This document shows positions 1 through 6,248 of a stretch of DNA of 8,758 nucleotides, piece by piece. Position 1 is the first letter of the stretch, and the number at the start of each line of letters is the position of its first letter. The position numbers were made by a program, and so were the translations under genes. The notes beneath the pieces are model-generated. The model was not told where the DNA came from. It was given only the letters and a program-made list of their open reading frames with translations, and ran no database searches. The stretch comes from Flavobacteriaceae bacterium UBA3179 (lineage in GTDB: Bacteria > Bacteroidota > Bacteroidia > Flavobacteriales > Flavobacteriaceae), in the NCBI GenBank assembly GCA_002364245.1, contig DEXR01000050.1, positions 111,797 to 120,554 of the forward strand, in the 5' to 3' direction.

Positions 1-518
1 CCTACAAAAACAATACTTTCTGGTAGCTCTGGTAACTCTAAAAAGTCGTCACTCGTTTTTAAATGTTCTCTTCCGGGTATTTTTAACTCTAAAGGTTTTT
101 GTCCTGTTGCAATGACTATCTTTTTAGCTTTCACCGTTTTTCCTTCTACAGACAGCATATTTTCATCTAAAAACTGGGGTGATTGGTGGTACATAGCAAT
201 CCCAGCTTCTTTTAAATCACGTTCTGTTGCGGCGGGAACGGCTTCAGTAAAATTTGATTTGAATTTTTGTACGTCTTTCCAACTTACTTCAGGAACAGAT
301 GTAATTCCCTTTCCTTTTAAGTTTTCAGCTAATTGTACCACTTCAGTAACACCCACCAATACTTTTTTAGGGTCGCAACCTCGATTGGCACACGTGCCAC
401 CAAACTCTCTATTATCAGCAATAGCAACACTCATTCCAGCTTCAACACAATCATACGCTACGCTTTTCCCAGCGGTTCCTGTTCCTATTACAAATACGTC
501 AAATTCTTTTATGCCCAT
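1..518 (-). CDS. FAD-dependent pyridine nucleotide-disulfide oxidoreductase, class I (partial, N-terminal 172 residues)
   Basis: N-terminal part of a flavoprotein of the dihydrolipoamide dehydrogenase / glutathione reductase / mercuric reductase family; the gene continues beyond position 1. The start at 518 gives a protein opening MGIKEFDVFVIG, with the FAD dinucleotide-binding motif GTGTAG at residues 12-17. The redox-active pair is Cys43 and Cys48, in GGTCANRGCDPKK, the usual CxxxxC disulfide of class I enzymes. An ATG motif (A137-T138-G139) marks the second FAD-contacting stretch, and the fragment ends in LPESIVFVG, where the NAD(P)-binding domain begins. The missing part should carry that domain and the C-terminal dimerisation domain with the catalytic His. 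Arg46 and Asp49 around the disulfide are charged where lipoamide dehydrogenase and glutathione reductase usually have hydrophobic residues, so the substrate cannot be assigned. It is divergent from mfd. A weak -7-like TAATTTTA (530-523) lies just before the ATG. Family is certain, substrate is not. Confidence 0.9.
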   Translation of the reverse strand, partial: MGIKEFDVFVIGTGTAGKSVAYDCVEAGMSVAIADNREFGGTCANRGCDPKKVLVGVTEVVQLAENLKGKGITSVPEVSWKDVQKFKSNFTEAVPAATERDLKEAGIAMYHQSPQFLDENMLSVEGKTVKAKKIVIATGQKPLELKIPGREHLKTSDDFLELPELPESIVFV

Positions 519-584
519 ACTCTAAAATTACTCAATGAAATATCCTAATTGTGTTATGAAAATGATAAAACTCTATGTGGCAGC

Positions 585-614
585 TTAGAATAAGAAGATA
601 AGATACTATCTTTG
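585..614 (+). promoter_or_regulatory. Putative Bacteroidota-type promoter of mfd
   Basis: TATCTTTG at 607-614 matches the Bacteroidota -7 consensus TAnnTTTG exactly. TTA at 585-587, 19 bases upstream, is a two-of-three match to the -33 TTG element. Transcription would be expected to begin a few bases after 614, at or next to the mfd ATG at 622, leaving almost no untranslated leader. No Shine-Dalgarno sequence is present. The start site is inferred from the motif alone. Confidence 0.65.
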
Positions 615-621
615 CGCCTTT

Positions 622-3600
622 ATGAGCAAAACTCTCGTTAATACGCTTTTTTCAAAGGCTGATGAAACCCTAAAGCTAGGGGGAGCTATATCCGATTCGC
701 AACAAAAAATTTCGGTTTCAGGCTTAGTTGGCTCTGCTACTTCAATTGTTATTTCTGAGGCTTTTAAAGTTTCAGAAAAACCATTTCTACTAATTTTAAA
801 TGATAAAGAAGAAGCGGCGTACCACTTAAACGATTTAGAGCAACTTCACGGAGATCAAAACGTACTGTTTTACCCAGGAAGTTATCGCCGACCCTACCAA
901 ATTGAAGAAACTGACAATGCCAATGTATTGCTGCGAAGCGAAGTATTGAACCGGATTAATTCTCGTAAAAAACCAGCCATCATTGTTACCTATCCTGAGG
1001 CCCTATTTGAAAAAGTAGTAACCCGAAAAGAGCTTGAGAAAAACACCTTAAAGCTAAAAGTAGGCGAAGAAGTTTCTATCGATTTTGTAAATGAAGTGTT
1101 GTTTGAATATAAATTTAAACGTACCGATTTTGTGACTGAACCTGGTGAATTTTCCGTCCGTGGTGGGATTTTAGATGTGTTCAGTTTCAGTAATGACGAA
1201 CCGTATCGCATTGAGTTTTTTGGTGATGAAGTAGATAGCATCCGTACGTTTGATGTAGAAACACAACTTTCTGATGTACAATTAAAAAAAATATCCATCA
1301 TCCCGAATGTGGAAAATAAAATGATGGAAGAAACGCGCGAAAGTTTCTTAAAATACATCGCTTCAAAAACCGTGGTTTTTCTGAAAAATGAAGAGCTATT
1401 AAGTAGCAGCATTACCAAATTATTTGAAAAAGCAACCCATGCTTTCAAAGAAGCTTCTGGCGAAATAAAGCAAAGCGAACCGAAAGAATTGTTTTGTACT
1501 TCTGAATTATTAAAAAGCCAACTCTCTGAATTTACAACCGTAACATTAGATAGTAAAAACAGTAGCGAGGCGATTCATTTCAACACAAAACCGCAACCAT
1601 CGTTCAACAAACAGTTCAATTTATTGATTGAGAACTTGAATGAAAACGTTGAAAAAGGTTATAAAAACTACATTTTTTGCAGTAGTGAACAACAAGCCAA
1701 ACGGTTCCATGATATTTTTGAAGATGCCGAACAACACGTAAAAGAATACCAAACGATTGTTTTTCCCTTGTTTCAAGGGTTTATTGATGACAATCAAAAA
1801 AATGTGTGTTATACCGATCATCAAATTTTTGAGCGGTATCATAAATTTCAGCTTAAGAACGGGTATGCCAAAAAACAGGCAATTACCTTAAAAGAGTTGA
1901 CCAATCTGGAAGTAGGCGATTACGTAACACATATTGATCACGGAATTGGAAAATTTGGCGGACTTCAGAAAATTGATGTGGAAGGTAAGCAGCAAGAAGC
2001 CATCAAACTCATTTATGGTGAACGCGATATTCTGTACCTCAGCATTCATTCGCTTCATAAAATCACCAAGTATAACGGCAAGGACGGAAAAGAGCCTAAA
2101 ATATACAAATTGGGAAGTGCCGCTTGGAAAAAACTAAAGCAAAAAACCAAAAAACGGGTTAAGCAAATTGCCTTCAATCTAATTGAACTATACGCCAAAC
2201 GTCGCTTGCAAAAAGGGTTTGCATATGATCCCGATTCGTATTTACAAGCTGAATTGGAATCTTCTTTTGTGTTTGAAGACACACCCGATCAATCTACCGC
2301 GACTGAAGATGTAAAACGTGACATGGAAAACGAGCGCCCTATGGACCGCCTAATCTGTGGCGATGTAGGGTTTGGAAAAACGGAAGTTGCTGTTCGTGCT
2401 GCTTTTAAAGCAGTTGACAACAACAAGCAAGTTGCTATTTTGGTGCCCACCACCATTTTGGCGTTTCAACATTATAAAACATTTACAGAGCGATTGGCAG
2501 ATATGCCAGTAAATATTGATTATCTAAACCGTTTTCGAACTGCAAAAGAACGTCGCAGTGTTTTAGAAGGATTAAAAGACGGAAAACTTGACATTGTAAT
2601 CGGCACGCATCAATTGGTTAACAAATCGGTTGAATTTAAAGACTTCGGGTTATTGATTATTGATGAAGAACAGAAATTTGGCGTTGCTGTAAAAGATAAA
2701 CTGAAAACCATTAAAGAAAATGTAGACACGCTTACTTTAACCGCTACGCCTATTCCAAGAACGTTGCAGTTTAGTTTAATGGCCGCGCGTGATTTATCGG
2801 TTATTACCACGCCGCCGCCCAACCGCTATCCCGTGGAAACACACGTAATTCGTTTTGGCGAAGAAAGTATTCGCGATGCAGTTCGATATGAAATATCACG
2901 TGGCGGACAAGTATTTTTTGTTCATAACCGTATCGAAAATATTAAAGAGGTTGCCGGAATGATTCAGCGATTGGTGCCAGATGCTAAAATAGGGATTGGT
3001 CACGGGCAGATGGACGGTAAAAAGCTGGAAAAGCTCATGCTCGGTTTTATGAACAATGAGTTTGATGTATTGGTTTCAACCACCATTATTGAAAGCGGCT
3101 TGGATGTGCCAAATGCCAACACGATTTTCATCAATAATGCGAATAATTTTGGTCTTTCTGACTTACACCAAATGCGTGGACGTGTAGGTAGAAGTAATAA
3201 AAAAGCATTCTGTTATTTTATTACACCACCTTATTCGGCTATGACCGAAGAAGCCCGAAAACGAATTACAGCTTTAGAACAGTTTTCTGAATTAGGAAGC
3301 GGATTAAACATCGCAATGAAAGATTTGGAAATTCGAGGCGCAGGAGATTTATTAGGTGGAGAACAAAGCGGATTTATCAACGAAATTGGGTTTGAAACCT
3401 ATCAAAAAATTCTTTCCGAAGCGATTGATGAATTAAAAGAGAAAGAATTCAAAGATTTATACGAAGGCACCGAACACGAAAAGAAAGATTTTGTAAAAGA
3501 AACTGTACTCGACACCGATTTTGAATTGCTTTTCCCTGATGATTACATTAATAATATTACGGAACGGCTTAATCTGTACACCAAATTAAATCAATTAGAT

Positions 3601-3957
3601 ACTGAAGCTGAACTTCAAAAATTTGAAAAAGAATTAATTGACCGCTTTGGTGAACTTCCTGAAGAAGCAGTTGATTTATTAAACAGCGTTCGAATTAAAT
3701 GGGTTGCTATTAAAATGGGGCTGGAACGAATAATTATGAAGAAAAACAAATTGGTAGGTTACTTTGTGAGCGATCAACAAAGTGCGTATTACCAAAGTCC
3801 GGCGTTTACAAAAGTGTTGCAATACGTTCAAAACCATCCGCAACGGGTAACGATGAAAGAGAAGAAAACCCGTAACGGTTTACGATTGTTATTAACGTTC
3901 GACAGGATTACTTCAGTAGACAAAGCGTTGGAAGCATTAGCGCCTTTTAGAGAATAA
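622..3957 (+). CDS. mfd: Transcription-repair coupling factor Mfd
   Basis: Full-length Mfd, 1111 residues (E. coli 1148). It is a cytoplasmic ATP-driven DNA translocase that displaces RNA polymerase stalled at lesions and recruits UvrA. Order of parts: a UvrB-like N-terminus (about 25-330) whose nucleotide loop is degenerate (GLVGSAT at 34-40, no GKT) and which contains the UvrA-contact region near EPGEFSVRGG (173-182); a CarD/RID-like RNA-polymerase-binding domain (about 422-485, GDYVTHIDHGIGKFGG at 432-447); a basic linker helix (about 500-535); two RecA-like motor domains. Motor motifs are Walker A GDVGFGKT (580-587), DEEQ (681-684), TATPIPRTLQ (707-716), STTIIESGLDVP (819-830) and QMRGRVGRS (850-858). 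The TRG segment with RGAGDLLGGEQSG lies at about 884-917 and the autoinhibitory C-terminal domain at about 960-1065. All key motor residues are intact. It appears monocistronic and converges on cysM with one base between the stop codons. Identity is certain. Confidence 0.98.
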   Translation: MSKTLVNTLFSKADETLKLGGAISDSQQKISVSGLVGSATSIVISEAFKVSEKPFLLILNDKEEAAYHLNDLEQLHGDQNVLFYPGSYRRPYQIEETDNANVLLRSEVLNRINSRKKPAIIVTYPEALFEKVVTRKELEKNTLKLKVGEEVSIDFVNEVLFEYKFKRTDFVTEPGEFSVRGGILDVFSFSNDEPYRIEFFGDEVDSIRTFDVETQLSDVQLKKISIIPNVENKMMEETRESFLKYIASKTVVFLKNEELLSSSITKLFEKATHAFKEASGEIKQSEPKELFCTSELLKSQLSEFTTVTLDSKNSSEAIHFNTKPQPSFNKQFNLLIENLNENVEKGYKNYIFCSSEQQAKRFHDIFEDAEQHVKEYQTIVFPLFQGFIDDNQKNVCYTDHQIFERYHKFQLKNGYAKKQAITLKELTNLEVGDYVTHIDHGIGKFGGLQKIDVEGKQQEAIKLIYGERDILYLSIHSLHKITKYNGKDGKEPKIYKLGSAAWKKLKQKTKKRVKQIAFNLIELYAKRRLQKGFAYDPDSYLQAELESSFVFEDTPDQSTATEDVKRDMENERPMDRLICGDVGFGKTEVAVRAAFKAVDNNKQVAILVPTTILAFQHYKTFTERLADMPVNIDYLNRFRTAKERRSVLEGLKDGKLDIVIGTHQLVNKSVEFKDFGLLIIDEEQKFGVAVKDKLKTIKENVDTLTLTATPIPRTLQFSLMAARDLSVITTPPPNRYPVETHVIRFGEESIRDAVRYEISRGGQVFFVHNRIENIKEVAGMIQRLVPDAKIGIGHGQMDGKKLEKLMLGFMNNEFDVLVSTTIIESGLDVPNANTIFINNANNFGLSDLHQMRGRVGRSNKKAFCYFITPPYSAMTEEARKRITALEQFSELGSGLNIAMKDLEIRGAGDLLGGEQSGFINEIGFETYQKILSEAIDELKEKEFKDLYEGTEHEKKDFVKETVLDTDFELLFPDDYINNITERLNLYTKLNQLDTEAELQKFEKELIDRFGELPEEAVDLLNSVRIKWVAIKMGLERIIMKKNKLVGYFVSDQQSAYYQSPAFTKVLQYVQNHPQRVTMKEKKTRNGLRLLLTFDRITSVDKALEALAPFRE

Positions 3958-3958
3958 T

Positions 3959-4843
3959 TCAATCAAACAAAGTAGAAGACAAATACCGATCGCCTCGATC
4001 ACAGATTATCGCTACAATTACACCACTATCTAAGATTTCGGCTAATTTTAATGCAGCCGTAACACTACCGCCACTGCTCATTCCGGAGAATACACCTTCA
4101 TCTTCAGCTAGGCGTTTTGCCATTGCTGTAGCTTCAGTTTCGCTTACTTCAATTACTTGATCCACTTTTTTAGGATTGAATATTTTAGGTAAATACGCTT
4201 TCTCCCACTTTCGAATACCCGGAATTTTTGAACCATCTGTTGGCTGCGCTCCTACAATTTGAATGTTTGTATTCTTTTCTTTTAAATAAGTAGCCGTACC
4301 CATAATAGTTCCTGTAGTTCCCATTGCTGAAACAAAGTGCGTTATTTTTCCTTCAGTATCCTTCCAAATTTCAGGGCCTGTGGTTTTATAATGTGCTTTC
4401 CAGTTATCATCATTCGCAAATTGATTAAACGAATAATATCCTTCTTCAGCTACTTTCTGCTCGGCATAATCTCTTGCACCTTCTATTCCAATATCGGACG
4501 ATGTTAACGTAACTTTCGCACCGTAAGCTCGCATGGTTTGCACGCGTTCCTTTGTTGAGTTTTCAGGCATCACGAGTTCTATCTTAAGTTTAAAAATTCC
4601 GGCAATCATTGCTAGCGCAATTCCTGTGTTACCGCTTGTCGCTTCAATAAGCTTAGTGTTTTCATCAATTTCTCCTCTATCTAACGCAGACTTAATCATA
4701 TTATACGCTGCTCGATCTTTTACGCTTCCGCCCGGGTTGTGACCTTCCATTTTTAAAAGCAAGGTGATGTTCGGGTTTTTAAGTAAGGTTTGTGCTTCAA
4801 TTAGAGGGGTGTTTCCTATAAAATCGGTTATATTTTTAAACAT
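3959..4843 (-). CDS. cysM: Cysteine synthase B (O-acetylserine sulfhydrylase CysM)
   Basis: PLP enzyme that makes L-cysteine from O-acetylserine plus sulfide; CysM-type enzymes of other bacteria also accept thiosulfate. The 294-residue protein is close to E. coli CysM in length. The PLP-binding lysine is Lys42 in NPGGSVKDR; the substrate loop TSGNTG is at 69-74; the phosphate-binding loop GTTGT is at 175-179. The C-terminal CDRGDRYLS (281-289) is a CysM hallmark and separates it from CysK. GIRKW (209-213) corresponds to the E. coli CysM GIRRW segment that lines the active site, with the second Arg replaced by Lys212. It lies one base downstream of cysE (junction TAAAATG), so the two should be co-transcribed and perhaps translationally coupled. 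Its TGA stop is one base from the opposing mfd stop, and no terminator hairpin is visible there. CysM rather than CysK is a confident call; use of thiosulfate here is inference. Confidence 0.95.
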   Translation of the reverse strand: MFKNITDFIGNTPLIEAQTLLKNPNITLLLKMEGHNPGGSVKDRAAYNMIKSALDRGEIDENTKLIEATSGNTGIALAMIAGIFKLKIELVMPENSTKERVQTMRAYGAKVTLTSSDIGIEGARDYAEQKVAEEGYYSFNQFANDDNWKAHYKTTGPEIWKDTEGKITHFVSAMGTTGTIMGTATYLKEKNTNIQIVGAQPTDGSKIPGIRKWEKAYLPKIFNPKKVDQVIEVSETEATAMAKRLAEDEGVFSGMSSGGSVTAALKLAEILDSGVIVAIICDRGDRYLSSTLFD

Positions 4844-4844
4844 T

Positions 4845-5633
4845 TTATGTTGTTTTAATTTTCACTTCATTGGTATTTGAAACAATAGAATTAGGTGGGA
4901 TAGAATCTGTAATCCACGTATTTCCTCCTATTACACTATTTTCACCAATGGTTGTTTTTCCACCCAAAATAGTTGCATTGGCATAAATAACTACGTTATC
5001 TTCAACCGTTGGATGGCGTTTTATATTTCGTAAATTTCTTGCTACTGAAAGCGCTCCTAAGGTAACTCCTTGGTAAATTTTTACGTTGTTTTTAATAATC
5101 GTGGTTTCTCCAATTACGGTACCTGTTGCATGATCTAGAAAAAAGGACTCGCCTATTTTCGCACCGGGATTGATATCGGCCCCAGAAATATGGTGAGCAT
5201 ATTCACTCATAAGCCTTGGCACCAAAGGCATTCCGAATTTATATAGCTCGTGACTCAATCGATAAATTACAATAGCGTAAAACCCTGGGTACGATAAATA
5301 AACCTCTTCTATAGAGTTAGCCGCAGGATCGTTGTTCACAAAAGCTTTGGCGTCTTTATTTAATTTCTCTAAAATTTCTGGAAGTTTCTGCAAGTAGGAT
5401 TTCCACAGTTTTTTGCACGGTTTTTCGGGTTCCCAACAAGCGATATCCACTAATTCTTCAAAAAGTGTTTCTAACGTATCTAAATTTTTTGAAACTGATG
5501 TTTCTGAATCAAAAAGGGTGTAAAACAAGAGTTTTGTAAATTCTTCCGTTCGTTCTTTTAGCCGATACTTTAAGTTTGGGTTTTCTTTCTGTTGCTGAAT
5601 TGCTTTAATAATATCTTTTTTAGTAGAATTCAT
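4845..5633 (-). CDS. cysE: Serine O-acetyltransferase (CysE/EpsC type)
   Basis: Catalyses serine + acetyl-CoA to O-acetylserine, the committed step of cysteine synthesis, supplying the substrate of the adjacent CysM. The 262-residue protein has a helical N-terminal domain (about 1-148) and a left-handed beta-helix of hexapeptide repeats (about 150-245). Residues matching the E. coli active site are Asp102 (in NNDPAANS), Asp167-His168 (in LDHATG) and His207 (in KRHPTV). GVTLGALS (189-196) is the typical acetyl-CoA loop region in the form seen in EpsC-like enzymes. The chain ends soon after the beta-helix (SNTNEVKIKTT). The long tail ending in Ile that lets E. coli CysE dock into CysK is missing, so a classical cysteine synthase complex is unlikely, which fits pairing with CysM. 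A -7 element lies 39 bases upstream of the ATG. The start at 5633 gives the normal length. Some annotations would name it epsC. Confidence 0.94.
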   Translation of the reverse strand: MNSTKKDIIKAIQQQKENPNLKYRLKERTEEFTKLLFYTLFDSETSVSKNLDTLETLFEELVDIACWEPEKPCKKLWKSYLQKLPEILEKLNKDAKAFVNNDPAANSIEEVYLSYPGFYAIVIYRLSHELYKFGMPLVPRLMSEYAHHISGADINPGAKIGESFFLDHATGTVIGETTIIKNNVKIYQGVTLGALSVARNLRNIKRHPTVEDNVVIYANATILGGKTTIGENSVIGGNTWITDSIPPNSIVSNTNEVKIKTT

Positions 5634-5672
5634 AAGTAGAAACTAAGATTGAGTGAGTCGATTTCCTTATTT

Positions 5673-5701
5673 CAAAATTACAGAAATACCTGTAGACTGA
5701 A
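5673..5701 (-). promoter_or_regulatory. Putative promoter of the cysE-cysM operon
   Basis: On the minus strand, TAATTTTG at 5680-5673 matches TAnnTTTG exactly. TTC at 5701-5699 is a weak -33 candidate, 18 bases upstream. The start of transcription would fall near 5667, giving a leader of about 33 bases before the cysE ATG at 5633. The element lies in the 75-base gap after the yraN stop, so cysE-cysM can probably be transcribed without yraN. Motif evidence only. Confidence 0.5.
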
Positions 5702-5708
5702 GCTTATT

Positions 5709-6071
5709 TTAAAAATGATAAAACGCATTCTCGATATGTTCAACCTTCTCTATGGTTTTGTTTTTAAGTACCGCAATAATGTCGAAACGGACTTCTTTAT
5801 CAAGGTTATTGACAATTATATATTCATTTGCAGCTTTCACTAATAGTTTAATTTTTCCTTTGGTAACGAAACTTTGAGGGTCACCAAAAAAGGCACTATT
5901 TCGGGTTTTTACTTCTACAATTACAATCGTATCTTCTTCTTTTTGGGCAATGATGTCTATTTCGGCTTTGTCGTAAAAAAAGTTACGCTCCAAAATTGTA
6001 TAGCCGTTTTTCAGAAGATAGTCCGCTGCCAATTGCTCGCCAATTTTTCCAAGTTCGTTGTGGTGCGCCAT
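5709..6071 (-). CDS. YraN / UPF0102 family nuclease-fold protein
   Basis: Small 120-residue protein of the YraN (UPF0102) family, which has a restriction-endonuclease-like fold; its physiological role is not settled. The family pattern is clear: GEQLAADYLLKNGY (11-24), RNFFYDKAEIDII (29-41), IVIVEVKTR (49-57), FFGDP (61-65) and RFDIIAV (95-101). Glu37, Asp39, Glu53 and Lys55 form a PD-(D/E)xK-like acidic/lysine set (EIDII...EVK), so the presumed metal-dependent nuclease site is intact. Length is normal for the family. It lies upstream of cysE on the same strand with a 75-base gap holding a separate promoter motif, so functional linkage to cysteine synthesis is not implied. It is divergent from the S9 peptidase gene across 159 bases. 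No clear promoter was found for it. Family assignment is strong; function is unknown. Confidence 0.92.
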   Translation of the reverse strand: MAHHNELGKIGEQLAADYLLKNGYTILERNFFYDKAEIDIIAQKEEDTIVIVEVKTRNSAFFGDPQSFVTKGKIKLLVKAANEYIIVNNLDKEVRFDIIAVLKNKTIEKVEHIENAFYHF

Positions 6072-6136
6072 ACCTTTTTAAGGTTATACTTCACAAGATA
6101 ACCATTAAAATTGAAAAGAATAACCCTTGAAACACC

Positions 6137-6157
6137 AAGCAAATAAGGTTGCTTATT
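6137..6157. repeat. Nested inverted repeats upstream of the S9 peptidase promoter
   Basis: Two overlapping perfect 6-bp inverted repeats share one segment. AAGCAA (6137-6142) pairs with TTGCTT (6149-6154) across 6 bases. AATAAG (6142-6147) pairs with CTTATT (6152-6157) across 4 bases. They end two bases before the putative -7 element at 6160, so they fill the region where RNA polymerase would sit. They could be a repressor operator or alternative hairpins; short A/T-rich inverted repeats also arise by chance. Confidence 0.35.
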
Positions 6158-6159
6158 AT

Positions 6160-6167
6160 TAACTTTG
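6160..6167 (+). promoter_or_regulatory. Putative -7 promoter element of the S9 peptidase gene
   Basis: TAACTTTG at 6160-6167 matches the Bacteroidota -7 consensus TAnnTTTG exactly. No convincing TTG -33 element sits about 19 bases upstream, which could mean an activator-dependent promoter or a chance match. Transcription would begin near 6173, leaving a leader of roughly 55-60 bases before the ATG at 6231. Confidence 0.45.
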
Positions 6168-6196
6168 TTGTTATGATTACACCCAAAATTCCTTCA

Positions 6197-6248
6197 GAAA
6201 AAAATAATTCTATTATAATAAAGAACAGCTATGAAAAAAATAATTCTA
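6197..6248 (+). repeat. 16-bp direct repeat spanning the S9 peptidase start codon
   Basis: GAAAAAAATAATTCTA occurs at 6197-6212 and again at 6233-6248, a 36-base period. The second copy begins at the G of the ATG, so it codes for the first lysines and isoleucines of the signal peptide. The first copy lies in the leader. Each copy contains a run of seven A residues. It may be a local duplication or a coincidence of A/T-rich sequence. Confidence 0.7.

Noticed and set aside
112..525. Plus-strand open frame of 137 codons opposite the flavoprotein gene
   Set aside because: It is the antisense of a gene with clear FAD and CxxxxC motifs, and its translation shows no domain; it is a shadow frame.
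990..1448. Minus-strand open frame of 152 codons inside mfd
   Set aside because: It lies wholly antisense to the conserved UvrB-like region of mfd, and its Ser/Phe-rich translation is typical of a shadow frame.
4533..4742. Plus-strand open frame of 69 codons opposite cysM
   Set aside because: It is antisense to the conserved PLP-binding region of cysM and has no recognisable motif.
3959..4843. Assignment of the cysteine synthase as CysK or a cystathionine beta-synthase-like enzyme
   Set aside because: The short length, the CDRGDRYLS C-terminal motif and the GIRKW segment all fit CysM better.
5709..6071. YraN as part of a defence or restriction system, because of its nuclease fold
   Set aside because: YraN is a widespread housekeeping family, and no methylase, helicase partner or other defence gene lies beside it here.
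6072..6084. Small inverted repeat ACCTT-TTT-AAGGT next to the yraN start codon
   Set aside because: A 5-bp stem with a 3-base loop in A/T-rich DNA is too weak to call an operator or terminator, and a competing GGTTAT/ATAACC repeat (6082-6103) overlaps it.
5649..6101. Two plus-strand open frames (64 and 75 codons) opposite yraN
   Set aside because: They are antisense to the conserved YraN motifs, with no domain and no convincing promoter.
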